Assembly (NCBI GenBank): GCA_943736015.1
Contig: OX031069.1
Location: forward strand, 42,132,728 to 42,196,727
DNA length: 64,000 nt
Source of the DNA: Tridacna crocea
Taxonomy: Eukaryota > Mollusca > Bivalvia > Cardiida > Cardiidae
Direction: 5' to 3'
Below the pieces are notes generated by a model, which was not told the DNA's origin, did not search any database, and saw nothing but the letters and a program-made list of their open reading frames with translations. The translations under genes were made by a program, and so were the position numbers. This document shows, one piece after another, positions 47,869 to 59,900 of this stretch; positions within the stretch are counted from its first letter, which is position 1; every line of letters starts with the position of its first letter.

Positions 47869-48483
47869 TAATATGTAATTTACGGCCTATACCATTACTG
47901 AAGATGTAATGGTCTTTTTTCACTAGCCATTAAATGACCATGACATTCATATATATTAATGTTCATGGCCATTATTATATATTTAATGGGTAGACACTAT
48001 CCCATTACTGGAAATTTAATGGCATGATGTTATCCAATGACATTGCCATGAAATTATGGTAAACCCATTAATTGATTTTAATGGCCCATGAGTTTTGTCG
48101 CTTTTCATGGCCACGAACCCCGTGAAATTGACCATTAAATTTTTTAACCATCAAGTAATGACCCATGAAATATATTTTTAATGCGCCCATTAAAAGTCAA
48201 TGGCATAACTTTTAATGGGTGATTACCAAAAATTGATGGTGTTTTACCCAAATTTAATGGCCCTGGATTATGTCGCTTTTAATTGGTTTTAGGTAATGGC
48301 TTTTTGATGGATTTTTCATGGTCAATTCATGGTGGTTGTTGCAGTAGTGTAACCTTCCTTTTCCCACAATGTATTCTACACTGCTGGAGACAAATTTAAA
48401 TTTTTGAGTTGCGTTTATTTTGCCAGCTGCAAGCACTTTGAATTTGGACCAGTCTAAAATTTTGGTGTTTGGTAAAGGGTTAA

Positions 48484-48741
48484 TGTAAAAGATTGAAATC
48501 CTCAGGCATTTGAATAGATCAATCCTGGTCAGAAAAAGCTTTGTCCATCATAAAAACTTGGGCAGAAGATAGAACTGCTAAATTATGTCAAAACCGAAAT
48601 TACGATATACTTAAATGCGCTGTGTGATTGTTTAATTTGGTGCATATTAATGAGTTGCTACAGTCATCTTTCACCCCAAAATGCCAACAGCAACATGCGA
48701 TGCATTCCTAGACGTTATGCAGTTTGGTAGACAGAAGTAAC
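48484..48741. other. nothing recognised
   Basis: Intergenic single-copy-looking DNA. Confidence 0.35.
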
Positions 48742-48966
48742 TTAACCTTTTACCACACAATGCCGACTTTTAACGATCCTGACAAAGAGGCCTTCTGAAA
48801 ATATTGTGGGAAAAGGAGGAAATGCTGGTAATCAGCATTTTCTCCTTTTCCCACAATGTTTTCTTCCTTTCCCAAAACAAATTTCAAATTTTCAGTCATA
48901 TTTATTTTGTCGTCTGCAAATGCTTTCAATTTGGACTAGTCGAATTTTGTCTTTTGGTAAAGAGTA
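48742..48966 (+). mobile_element. hairpin MITE, full length
   Basis: Loop GGTAATC; right end GAGTAAAT merges with the next copy. Confidence 0.88.
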
Positions 48967-49160
48967 AATCCTTTCCCAAGCAATCCCTGCTTTTCACATC
49001 CCTGAAAAAGAATATTTTTGAAGACATTGTGAGAAAAGGAGAAAATACTTATTTCCAGCTCCTGACAAAAATTTCAATTCTTAAGACACATTCATTTTGT
49101 CGTCTGCAAATGCTTTCTGTTTGGACCAGTCTAAAATTTTGAAGTTTGGTAAAGAGTTAA
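48963..49160 (+). mobile_element. hairpin MITE with the right core arm deleted
   Basis: AATACTTATTTCCAGCTCC replaces loop and right stem. Arm B ends in TTAA. Confidence 0.78.
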
Positions 49161-49467
49161 CGACCACATCTTCCATTTTACCTTGAAGTGCTTTCCACAA
49201 AATAAAGATGTTCTGGAAGTTTGTGTAGATCCAAGATAAGATTGTACAAAACATGCAGTCTGATCTTTGTACTGCACTGTCCATTTTTCTGAGACATTAT
49301 GGATAACAGCTAATTTGAAACTGCAGTAGTGTTCCAAGAGAGAAAGCTCTGACTGAATTGCAATTCTTTGAGTCAAGTTTCAAAAAAGTGTATCTTGAGT
49401 TTTATTTAGCACTCCATAGGTTGATATTCTCACATCAGTCATGTGGGAAAAAAATATCACTACCCGT
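49161..49467. other. unassigned; shares a phrase with 63556
   Basis: ACATGCAGTCTGATCTTTG occurs here and in NFX1 intron DNA near 63558, so a dispersed repeat is likely. Confidence 0.35.
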
Positions 49468-49678
49468 CTAACCTTTTACCACTCAATCCAAAGTTTTATC
49501 AACCCCTGGGAGGAGGGCTGTTGGAAACAATGTGGAAAAGGAGAAAGAGGCTGGCAGCCAGCATTTTTCTCTTTCTCACAATCTATTTTTTCAGTTTTTG
49601 AGTCACAATTAATCTTGTCATCTGCATTTGCTTTCAATTTTGTCAAGTCTACAATTTCGCTGTGTGGTAAACAGTTAA
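49468..49678 (+). mobile_element. hairpin MITE, diverged
   Basis: CTAACCTTTTACCACTCAAT start; loop GGCAGCC; arm B with CATCTGCATTTGC. Confidence 0.75.
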
Positions 49679-49885
49679 CTCTACCAGGCTTGTTCCTTTT
49701 GAACTCATTTGAAGAAAACAAATGAAGTGTGGCTCAAATAAAGGGGTTTGTATTTGACAAAGTAGAAATCCCTGTGGGACAGAGACAAAAAGAATGCTGT
49801 ATACAAGCGTTTTCTTCTATTCCCATCCTGTTTTAAAAAACCCTTTCATATAAGTAGCTAGAACATGGGTTTATTCTGTAAAAGG
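49675..49885 (-). mobile_element. hairpin MITE, degraded
   Basis: GTGTGGCTCAAATAAAGGGG, GTAGAAATCCCTGTGGGA and GCTGTATACAAGCGTTTTC. Confidence 0.55.
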
Positions 49886-49908
49886 GCCAGCACGTGCTGT
49901 TACCCATT

Positions 49909-49979
49909 TTAAAATGAGATTGTTACCAGCATTTTCTTTTCCCATTTTGTTTTCAGTAGCCATTTTCCCAAAGGGTTAA
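49909..49979 (-). mobile_element. hairpin MITE, right half only
   Basis: Starts in the core at TTGTTACCAGCATTTTC; ends AAGGGTTAA shared with the next copy. Confidence 0.6.
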
Positions 49980-50193
49980 CCCCTTACCAAACAATCATAA
50001 CGCTGTTACGACCAAGAGTAAGAAGCCTTCTGAAAACATTGTAGGAAAAGGAGAAAATGCTGGAGACCAGCATTTTCTCCTTTTCCCACTATGTTTTCTA
50101 CTTTTCTAAAATTTTCAATCACATATATTTTGTTGTCTGCATATGCTTTCAATTTCAACGTGTCTAAAATTTTGACCTTTAGTAAAAAGTTAA
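49976..50193 (+). mobile_element. hairpin MITE
   Basis: Loop GGAGACC; arm B shortened (TTTCTAAAATTTTCAATC). Confidence 0.84.
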
Positions 50194-50458
50194 AACATAG
50201 TTTCATTCTGTACAAGGACCAACACATTCAATTGCCCATTTCAAAATGACACCGTACCCAGTATTTTCTTATTTGCCCACAATATTTTTTTAACATATTC
50301 CACAGGATTGTTGCAGCATGCCATCCAGTAGTAAAGATTTAATGATATCACTTAGACAATTGACTGTACCAAACATTTTCTTATTTGTCCACAATGTTTT
50401 TTTTAAACATTTTCCACAGGGTTGTTGCAGCATGCAATGCAATAGTAAAGGTTAAATA
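50194..50458. repeat. two diverged tandem units of about 110 bp, past the NFX1 stop
   Basis: CAGTATTTTCTTATTTGCCC ... TTGTTGCAGCATGCCATCCA, repeated as AACATTTTCTTATTTGTCCA ... TTGTTGCAGCATGCAATGCA. Unit looks derived from a MITE right half. Contains ATTAAA (minus strand, 50338-50343). Confidence 0.55.
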
Positions 50459-50697
50459 ACCTCGCTAAGACAATTCTAATTCTTATCTACAAAAATAGAT
50501 TTTTGAGAACTTTAAGAGTATTCTCCTCTAGCTTCAAAAATACCTTGCCCCTTCACTATAGTCCCCAAATCTGATATCAGTTTGCCTCATCAAGGCAGCC
50601 AACACAAGACCAGTAACAAATCAAGCACAGCAGCCAGCAGCACAGCAGTCAAAAACAGAACTGAAATCCTCCTTTGGTAATTTACAGTCAGTCCTTC

Positions 50698-50971
50698 CTA
50701 GTTAACGGTGAAATCGAAATAATCCACCACCGGTTCTGCTTTCAAAGCTTGTTTACTTTCGTTACTTAGAGAATCATAGTTAACTTTGCCAGATGAACAA
50801 ACTTTTGACAGATTCTCCTCAAAGCGATCAATAGTGGCAATTGCAGATTTTGGTCCAGCTGTGGATTTCTTTGTTTTCTTTCCAATCACATGCCAGCCAT
50901 CTGACATAGCACTGTTGTGTGCTGAATCTTTGAGGACAGTTGTTGATTGTTTCAGAGCTTGATTGGATTGC
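50698..50971 (-). CDS. NFX1: NFX1 last exon and stop
   Basis: QSNQALKQSTTVLKDSAHNS, then MSDGWHVIGKKTKK and a Ser/Lys-rich stretch, ending EPVVDYFDFTVN and TAG. Acceptor TAATTCCAG. The ending is the conserved C-terminal signature of the family. Confidence 0.93.
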
Positions 50972-53900
50972 CTGGAATTAAAGATTTAAACAGTTCTATA
51001 CATGTTCATTGACCCTTTTCAAAAGAGCAGACTTAATAGCTTTCTTTCAGACAGAACAGAAGAAGATAAGACAGAGCAACATTCAAAATATCATTTTTTT
51101 TTTTTGGTTTCTGTTCACTATTAACTCTTTACCAAACAATCAATTTTTTGACTGATCCAAATTGAAAGCATTTGCAGATGACCATATAGATGTGGTTAAA
51201 AAAAACCCAGAAATTTGTTTTTGGAAGAGTAGAAAACATTGTGGGAAAAGGAGAAAATGCTGGTCACCAGCATTTTCTCCTTTTCCCACAATGTTTTCTA
51301 TATGCTTCTTGCATAGGGTTGGTAAGACTCGTGATTGTGTGGTAAAGGGTTAGAAGATATATTCTAACCACAGCAAAGATTTAAAGGTACCGCGGATGTC
51401 AACTTTCGCTTGTAACTCCCTCAAAAAACATCTAAAAGACCAATTTCTATGTCATTTTTGCTCAGTGCATAAGTCCATGTCTTTGTCAGTAACAGTACTA
51501 CTAAATTCTTAGATGATATGAAACAGCCGTAAAAAGATGGTAGAGGTCCTGCTAGGCTTAAAAGTATGGCATATGACCTGGAAGCTCTGGGTTCAAGCCT
51601 CACTAGAAGCACTAGCTTTTTCATGGAAGTGTCCCTGGGCAAGACACTTAAGTGCCCTGGCTTAGCACTGGTCAAACTCTGGAGATACACGAGTATGTGA
51701 GCTATCACTGTTTTATAACTGAAATGATACTGAATACTGATAACAGCATAAAACACCATTTAATCAATGGAAAGACTCTGGGCATAAAGGAATAGCTATG
51801 CATTCCTACTTATCTGACAATGTTTGCATTATATCCATACAATATTCTGATTACACATTCCCCAATCAAAGACTTTTTCATGTCACTAGTTTTAAGGACT
51901 AGCTTTGGCCCTTTAATGTTTTTAATATTATTTTAAGAATATTTTCCTTTCTTTCAAATGTTTCTGCACTTGCTCTCTAATGCTACTTTTTTAAATTATC
52001 CAGAATTAGCTAGAATAGTAATGGCATGTACCTCAGGACTTCTTCCTTATGAAAGTGAGGTATCGGCGGTGGCGCTCGAGGGTGCAGTTCCCGTTGCACT
52101 AATGAGGTCAAAGTCACTGACGGAAGCCAGCAATTATTTCTGAAAAAAAAAAAAAGAATAGATTTATGGTTTTGTACTACAGCACTTCCAAAAGATGTTG
52201 AAGACTATTACATGTGCTTTTCTAAACAGTACAGATTCATAGTCTGATTCGAGATCTCTACATTAAACTTTTCTTTGAGATAGTTCACCAATGCTTACCT
52301 TATGATTTCTTTTAACTCCTTACCATACAATCCCAACTTTTAACACCCCTGTGAAAGAAGCCTTTTGAAAACATTGTGGGAAAAGGAGAAAATGCTGTTA
52401 ACCAACATTTTCTCCTTTTCCCGCAATGTTTGCTACCCTTCCTAAATCAAATTCAGTTCTTTAGTCAAATTCACTTTGTTGTCTGCAAGTGCTTTCAATT
52501 TGGTAAAGAATTAGGTCAAAATAGAGCTTTAGAAACTGCTGGAGAACACTTCGAAGTGTGTACTACACAGATTTTTTAAAACGAGGCTTGAGACCAAAAC
52601 AGATTTTTCAAAATGAGGCTTGAGTCCTGAATATCAATATTGGACCGGAAGAGTAGTCTACCGAAATCCATTGTTAAAAAAAGCAACTTCAAACCCCTCT
52701 TTTGATATGTTTTGATTTTTTTTTTCAGTAATTTAAACTGAAATGATCCTATACTTGTTTAACTTAGAGTTAATACGGAAGTGTGAAATGAAGAGGTCAT
52801 TTAACATGCTTTGGTACAATACTGCATTCAACTGGATTCTTACACTGCAGAACCAGTCTATATTTTGGACTCCGCTGTCTCAATGACAGCTATCCAATCT
52901 ATCCACATTTATCTGCCAGTCCATTGGACAGGACCTATGCTCTGGCATAAGGGGCTTAACTCTTTACAACACAATCCCGACTTTTAACACCCCTGGGAGA
53001 AAAGCCTTTTGAAAACATTGTAGGAAAAGGAGAAAATGCTGGTAACCAGCATTTTCTCCTTTTCCAACAATGTTTTCTACTCTTCTCAAAACAAATTTCA
53101 CTTTTTGAGCCATGTTTATTTTGTCGTCTGCAAATGCTTTGAATTTGGACCAGTCTAAAATTTTGTCATTTGGTAAAAAGTTAATACATCTCTCAAATGC
53201 AATATACCAAACTGGTCATCACACAATCATGGGGCCATAATTTCGACTATATTCACCAACTGTCTGAATGAAGAAGTCCTTGGACACGTGGAAAAGTGTT
53301 CCCACTCGCGCAAATTCTTGCGTAAATCACATTACAGAATTGAAATTTACCAGCATTTTCTCCCTTTCCCACAATATTTTCTATAGGTTTCTTTTTCAGG
53401 GTCGTTAAAAGTCTGCATTGTGTGGTAAAGAGTTAAGATATAAAATAGGTAGACCATAGTACTTTCTTTACAGTAAAAAAATACTGCTATACTTTTATAG
53501 CCTGGAAAAGTTGGGAACATCCCTTTTCCAATATCATAGGTCCTCCAACAGTATTCCCATCAGTAATGACAGGAGCTGTCAATTTCAACACCTTACCTGA
53601 CAATCCTGTCACATGACCACTTTAAGAATTCCAATTTTTCAACAATCCTAGCTCTAAACCCTTTACCTGATGACAAAATTTTAGCCCTGTCCAAATTAAA
53701 AGCATTTGCAGATGCCAATTTCAAAGTGGCACAAATGGTTTATTTGTTTATTGATAGGGTAGAAAACATTGTGAGAAAATGAGAAAATGCTGGTAACCAG
53801 CATTTTCTCTTTTTCCCACACTATTTTCAAAAGGCTTCTTTGCAAGGGTCCTCAAAGGTCGTAATTGTGTGGGAAAAGGTTAACTGACATTTGATTCACT

Positions 53901-56900
53901 GTCTGCAAATGAATAAAAATGTAAAAGAGACAATGACGTCATTTGATAACCTTGCGCAGCACAATCCTGAGTCTAAACAACCCTTAAAGGTTTTTGAAAA
54001 TATTGTGGAAAGAGGAGGAAATGCAGGTAACCAATATTTCCTCCCTTTCCAACAATGTTTCTTCATCTTCTAAATCCAGGCATTTTATTGTATTTGGTTT
54101 GTTGTCTGCAAATGCTTTGGATTTAAATGGGTTTAGAAAGTTGCCATTTTGCAATGGGTTAAAAGATTGAAGTCTTTCATACTCTATTCCCTATCACTGC
54201 TGCACATGATATACATCCATTTCAACTTTCTCACTTATACCTTTTGGCAGTGGCTACTACATTTTTATTTGGCTCATAATCGTAACTTTGTGTCTCACAT
54301 CCGTAAAACTCTGCCAGTTCATGTACAACCCGTCGTTGGTTGTTGTTCATGCTGGGAAATGCATGACTTCTTGAGGTCTGTTTTGACTGGAAATACAAAA
54401 CAATTGATTTTATTCCCATTCCAATATTGCCAGAATCAAAACAAAAGCAAGTAAAAACAGGTTTGATAGACTGCTATTCAAAACTCTGTAGAAGATAGAC
54501 ATATTGTGTAAAAGGGCTTCGATTTAGAACAATGACTTTTACGATTTGTTACAATTTGTTTTCAATCTTTTTTTTTTAAATTTCAATACAAGAGACAAGG
54601 TCATTAGTTTCCTTTTGATTTTAATTTTGATCTGTGAAAGTACTAGATTAACTCATTACCAAACGACAAAATTTTAGGCTGGCAGACGACAAAATTAAAG
54701 TGACTAAAAATTTGAAATTTGTTTGTGAAGGGTAGAAAACATTGTGGGAAAAGGAGAAAATGCTGGTTACCAGCATTTTCTCTTCCCACAATGTTTTCTA
54801 AAGGCTCCTTTCTCAGGGGCGTCAAAAGTAGGGATTGTGTGATAATGGGTTAAAGAGCAAAGCTTAAACAATTTTGATAGAGTGTTCATATTACCTGCTT
54901 GGCAGTCTGTACTAACTCACTTAGGGCTTTTTCAATACCAGCCACAAACTGGCCATTATTTCTGAAAAAGGAAAATCAAAACCATAAGGCAAGTTAACCT
55001 TTTCCCAAACAATCCCTTGTTTTTACGGGTCAGGAATAGAAGCCTTTTGAAAACATTGTGGGAAAAGGAGAAAATGCTGCTAACCAGCATTTTCTCCTTT
55101 TCCCACAATGTTTTCTACCCTATCATATAGAAAAATAATCTTTTTAGGAACTGTTAATTTGTCATCTTCAAAATGCTTTCAATTTGGTCTGGTCCAAAAT
55201 TTGTCATCTGGGAAAGGGTTAATAACTACAAGACAAACAAGAGCAGAGTGGTGCATATATGCCCAAAAAAGGAGCTTGTCACTGAAATGGGTTAAAATCA
55301 AGGATGTACAGAGATCTAAATATTAAGAGTCACATGCAGAACTACACATTATAGCGGTTCATTGTGGTAAGGTTCAACCAATTTCAATGAAAACTGTGTG
55401 AGGAGTTGGGCACACAAGAAATTGCTTACAGATGAGTGGATGGACAGGCAGACAGACAGATGGACAACGAGTGGCATAAGATAATACAACCCTTCAGGCA
55501 TATAAACATTACGCAAGTTAACTCTTTACCAAACAACAATTTTTTCAAACTTGGCCAAATTGGAAGTATTTGCAGACAACAAATCGGATATTTCAAAAAT
55601 GAAAACTTCTGTCTTTGACAGGGTAGAGAACAGTATGGGAAAAGGAAAAAATGTTGGTTACCAGCAGTTTCTCCTTTTTCCACCATGTTTTCACAAGTCT
55701 TCCTATCTAGGGTCGTAAAAACCAGGGATTGTCTAGTAAAGTATTAAAACTCATTGACCTACCATTATACAAGCTCCTTGAACCATTTACCAAACACTTC
55801 TGTGTCATTATCACCTACAGTTTGACTCTTTACCAAATGACAAATTTGAGACTTGTCCAGATTGAAAGCATTTCCAGATGTCAAAATAAATATGACTCAA
55901 AAATTGAACCTTGTTTTTTGGAAGGATAGGAAACATTGTGGGGAAAAGGAGAAAATGCTGGTTACCAGCATTTTCTCCTTTTCCCACAATGTTTTCAAAA
56001 AGTCCTGTTTTCTCAAGGTTGTCAAAAGTTGGCATTGTGTGGGAAGGGGTTAAACATCAACTGCTTACTTTGCATATTCCTTCAGAAAGTCTGTGTAGGA
56101 TGGGTTGCCTAACTTTCCTGTAAGATCTGGGTTTTGTATCTCCAAGGCAAGTGCCACTCGTCTGTTCCTTTCTATCAGAGCACACTCTTCATTGCACTCT
56201 AACCTATATCATTTGAAAATGTAATTTGATTTAACATTCTATCCACTGTAGATTGACATTAAGCAGTAATTAAATTTGTCACCATCTTGTTATCCATGAG
56301 ACAATATTGTGGTAGATGAAGACTTTGCTTCTTAACCCATTACCACACAATCCCTACGTTTGAAGACCGAGAAAGAAGCCTTTAGAAAACATTGTGGGAA
56401 AAGGAGAAAATGCTGGGAACCAGCATTTTCTCCTTTTTCCACAACGTTTTCTACCCTTCCCAAATTAGATTTGGATCTTTTAGTCGCTTTTATTTTGTTG
56501 TCTACAAATGCTTTCAATTTGGACCAGTCTATAAATTTTTCGTGCGGTAAAGGGTTAACAATTATATCCTTTTCACCTACAGAGATTCTAAAGTTTTCTG
56601 CCACACAATATAACTCATCCACATGAAAATGACACCCTATTAACTCTTTACCACAAGACATAAATTCAGACTGGTCCACTTGAAAATATTTGCAGATGAC
56701 AAAATCAAAAGTGAATCAAAAGTCGATATTAGATTTGGAAAGGTTAGAAAACATTATGGAAAAAGGAAGAACTGCTGGTTCCTAGCATTTTCTTCTTTTC
56801 CAATGTTTTCAAAAGCTTTCTCTCTAAGAGTTGTTAAAAGTTGGGATTGTGTGGTAAAAAGTTAATCAAAGCCATCAATGTCTGCAAACTTAAGTCAGCA

Positions 56901-59900
56901 AGAATAACTCAACAAGAGCTTCGCAAAGCGGCGCATATACGCCCGAAGGGGCTTGTCAGTGAAATGAGTTGAAATGACGGAAGGGCTATGAATGAAGAGT
57001 AGTTAGTCTCCATGATATGTGAAAAATATTAAAGGGCAATAACTAAAAAAAGAACGGTGGCACAGTTACAAATTTTGTGAATTGCTGTTCTCCACAAGGT
57101 GTTCTATCAGTCTTGAAAGGTTCAAGATCATAGCTTTTATATTTTAGAAATTATGGCACTGACGAAAATTCAATGAGAAAACTAACAAAGGGCAATAACT
57201 CAAAAAGAAGGATGGCAGAGTTATGGTTCTTGTGCAGTGCACTTCTTCATAATGTGTTCTATTAGTCTTTGAAGTTTCAAGATGATAGGTATTAAAGTTT
57301 AGAAGTTATGGCCTGGACAAAAATTAAAACCAAAAAGTTCCAAATTAATAGCTTTTATAGTTTGGGAGTTATGGCCTGGACAAAAATTCAAACTGAAAAT
57401 TAACAAAGGGCAATAACTCAAAAAATAAAGGTCACAGAATTATGATTCATGTGCACTGGGTTCTATCAGTGTATGTAGTTTCAAGTTAATACCTTCTATG
57501 GTATGGAAGTTAAGGCCTGAACAAAAATTCAAAGTGAAAAGTTGGTTATTTCAGAAATCAAGGGCAGATAATTTTAGAACACAAACAGCCATCAAAATTC
57601 TAAGACCCAGGTGCACAACTAGACATCATGGGGATTCATTGTGGCAAGTTTCAAATAATTCCGATGAAAATTGTAGGAGGAGTTGCACACACAAGAAATT
57701 GCTAACTGACGAATGGACTGACAGACAGACGGACGGACGACCGGGGGTATAACATAATACGACCCTTCGGGCGTATAAAAAGTAACATAAAGATACGTCA
57801 ATATAATTTGTTTAGGGTAAGATCTCAAATTTCAATGGTGTTTAACTCTTTACCACAAGAAAAAATTTTAGACCGGTCCAAATTGAAAGCATTTGCAGAC
57901 GACAAAATATAGGGGACTGAAAAATAGAAATGTTCTGGGAAGGGTAGAAAACACTGTGGGAAAAGGAGAAAATGCTGGTTACCAGCATTTTCTCCTTTTC
58001 CCACAGTTTTTTCAAAAGGCTTATTTCTCAGGGGCGTCAAAAGTAGGGATTGTGTGGTTATGGGTTAATGCCCATTTCAAAAGCATTTCACTTCTAAATT
58101 GCTTGCAGAGCCACACTGGGGCAAAGGAATTTAAACCAAAAACTTACACAAAATGAACAATGACACAATGTAATAAAAATGTAAGTTACTTACATTCTTT
58201 TTGAGCCAAGTTTCCCCTGACTGAATTTACCAATGCTGACTGACGACCCTCCCAGTAGTGACTCCTTCAAACTTTGAATTGTTATTCTGGTTGATAAATC
58301 ATAATTATTTTATAATAATAGTGATGAAAAAAAATCTCCTTCATAGGACAAAATTCTACACTTATCTTTATTGAAAGTGCTTGGCAAACCAAATACACAA
58401 GGCTTTAAGAACAATGGGACAAATGAAGAAATAGCTTCACATGATTTTCAAAATGCTGTACCATACTTTATACAACCATTCATCAGCCTTCACCATTGAT
58501 CACACAATTCAAAGTTTTAACTCATTACCACATGACAAAATTTTAGACTGGTTCAACTTGAAAGCATTTGCAGACGACAAAATGAAAGTGACTGAAAAAT
58601 TAAAATTTGTTCTTGGAAGGGTAGAAAACACTGTGGGAAAAGGAGAAAATGCTAGTCACCAGCATTTTCTCCTTTTCCTACAGTGTTTTGAGAAGGCTTC
58701 TTTCTCAGGGGCGTCAAAAGTAGGTCTTGTGTGGTAATGGGTTAACCAATGTAGAAGAAGTCTTATAAAACAATGTAGAACAAGAGGGCCAAGATGGCCC
58801 TGGATCGCTCACCTGAATTTTTGAGATGACCATAGTCTATTTTTTTTTGAGGTATTGAAACATTGGAACCAAATTTATAATTTTGCCAAGCAATTTTCAA
58901 AAGGTCACCTGTAAAAGTCATTTCGAAATCTGACCATCAGTTTCAAAAAGAAGAATTTTTAAGAATTCTTCATTTCTGTATAAGAGCAAGTAGCCCCCAT
59001 CCACGAGAGCCATGTTTCTTGATGGATCAAAATTTACGAACAAGTTTTGAAAAGGGTCACCCAAAGAACATCTCTCTGAAATAATTTCAAAATCTGACCA
59101 GGGGTTTCAGAGAAAGAGAATTTTAAAGAATTTCATCATGTCCATATAGTGCAAGTAGCCCCCATTCACAAGAGCCATGTTTCTCGATGGATTAGAATTA
59201 TATGTACAGCTTTTGGAAAGGGTCACCCAAGGAACATCTCTGTCAGATTATTTTAAAATCTGACCACGGGTTTCAGAGAAGAAGAATTTTCAAGAATTTC
59301 TTCATTTCCATATAGTGCAAGTAGCCCCCATTCACTAGAGCCATGTTTCTTGGCCAATCAAAATTTTGCGAACAATTTTAGAAAAGGGTCACCCAAGGAA
59401 CATCTCTGTGAAATTATTTCAAAATCTGTCCAGCCATTTCAGAGAAGAAGAATTTTCAAGAATTTCTCCATTTCTATATAGTGCAAGTAGCCCCCATTCA
59501 CCAGAGCCATGTTTCTTGACCAATCAAAATTTCGCGAACAATTTTTGAAAAGGGTAACCCAAGGAACAAGTCTGTGAAATTATTTCAAAATCTAACCAGC
59601 TGTTTCAGAGAAGAAGAATTTTTAAGAATTTCTTCATTTCTGTATAGTGCAAGAAGCCCCCATTCACCAGAGCCATGTTTCTTGACCAATCAAAATTTCA
59701 CGAACAATTTTTTAAAAGGGTCACCCAAGGAACAACTCTGTCAAATTATTTCAAAATCTGACCAGCGGTTTCAGAGAAGAAGAATTTTTAAGAATTCCTT
59801 CATTTTTGTATAGTGCAAGAAGCCCCCATTCACCAGAGCCACATTTTTTGACGGATCAGAATTTCACGAACAATTTTTGAAAAGGGTCACCCAAGGAACA

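Larger units (their letters stand above)
45230..48349. mobile_element. CACTA (EnSpm/CMC-type) element, non-autonomous, 3.1 kb
   Basis: Ends CACTACTGCAG and TTGCAGTAGTG, with TAA on both sides (3 bp, usual for this group). Both ends are rich in CCATTAA / TTAATGG subterminal motifs. Open frames inside (at most 76 codons) show no transposase. Contains its own degraded hairpin MITE copies. Confidence 0.8.
45088..48483. mobile_element. two hairpin MITE halves around the CACTA element
   Basis: Left 45088-45229 is inverted arm B with a CACTG-type stem; right 48350-48483 is forward arm B of the CTGCTGGAGACAAAT subtype with an ACAATG stem. In a normal copy one side would be arm A, so these halves come from different copies. 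Confidence 0.75.

Noticed and set aside
45230-48349. A transposase gene in the CACTA element
   Set aside because: The open frames are at most 76 codons and none shows transposase motifs; the element appears non-autonomous.
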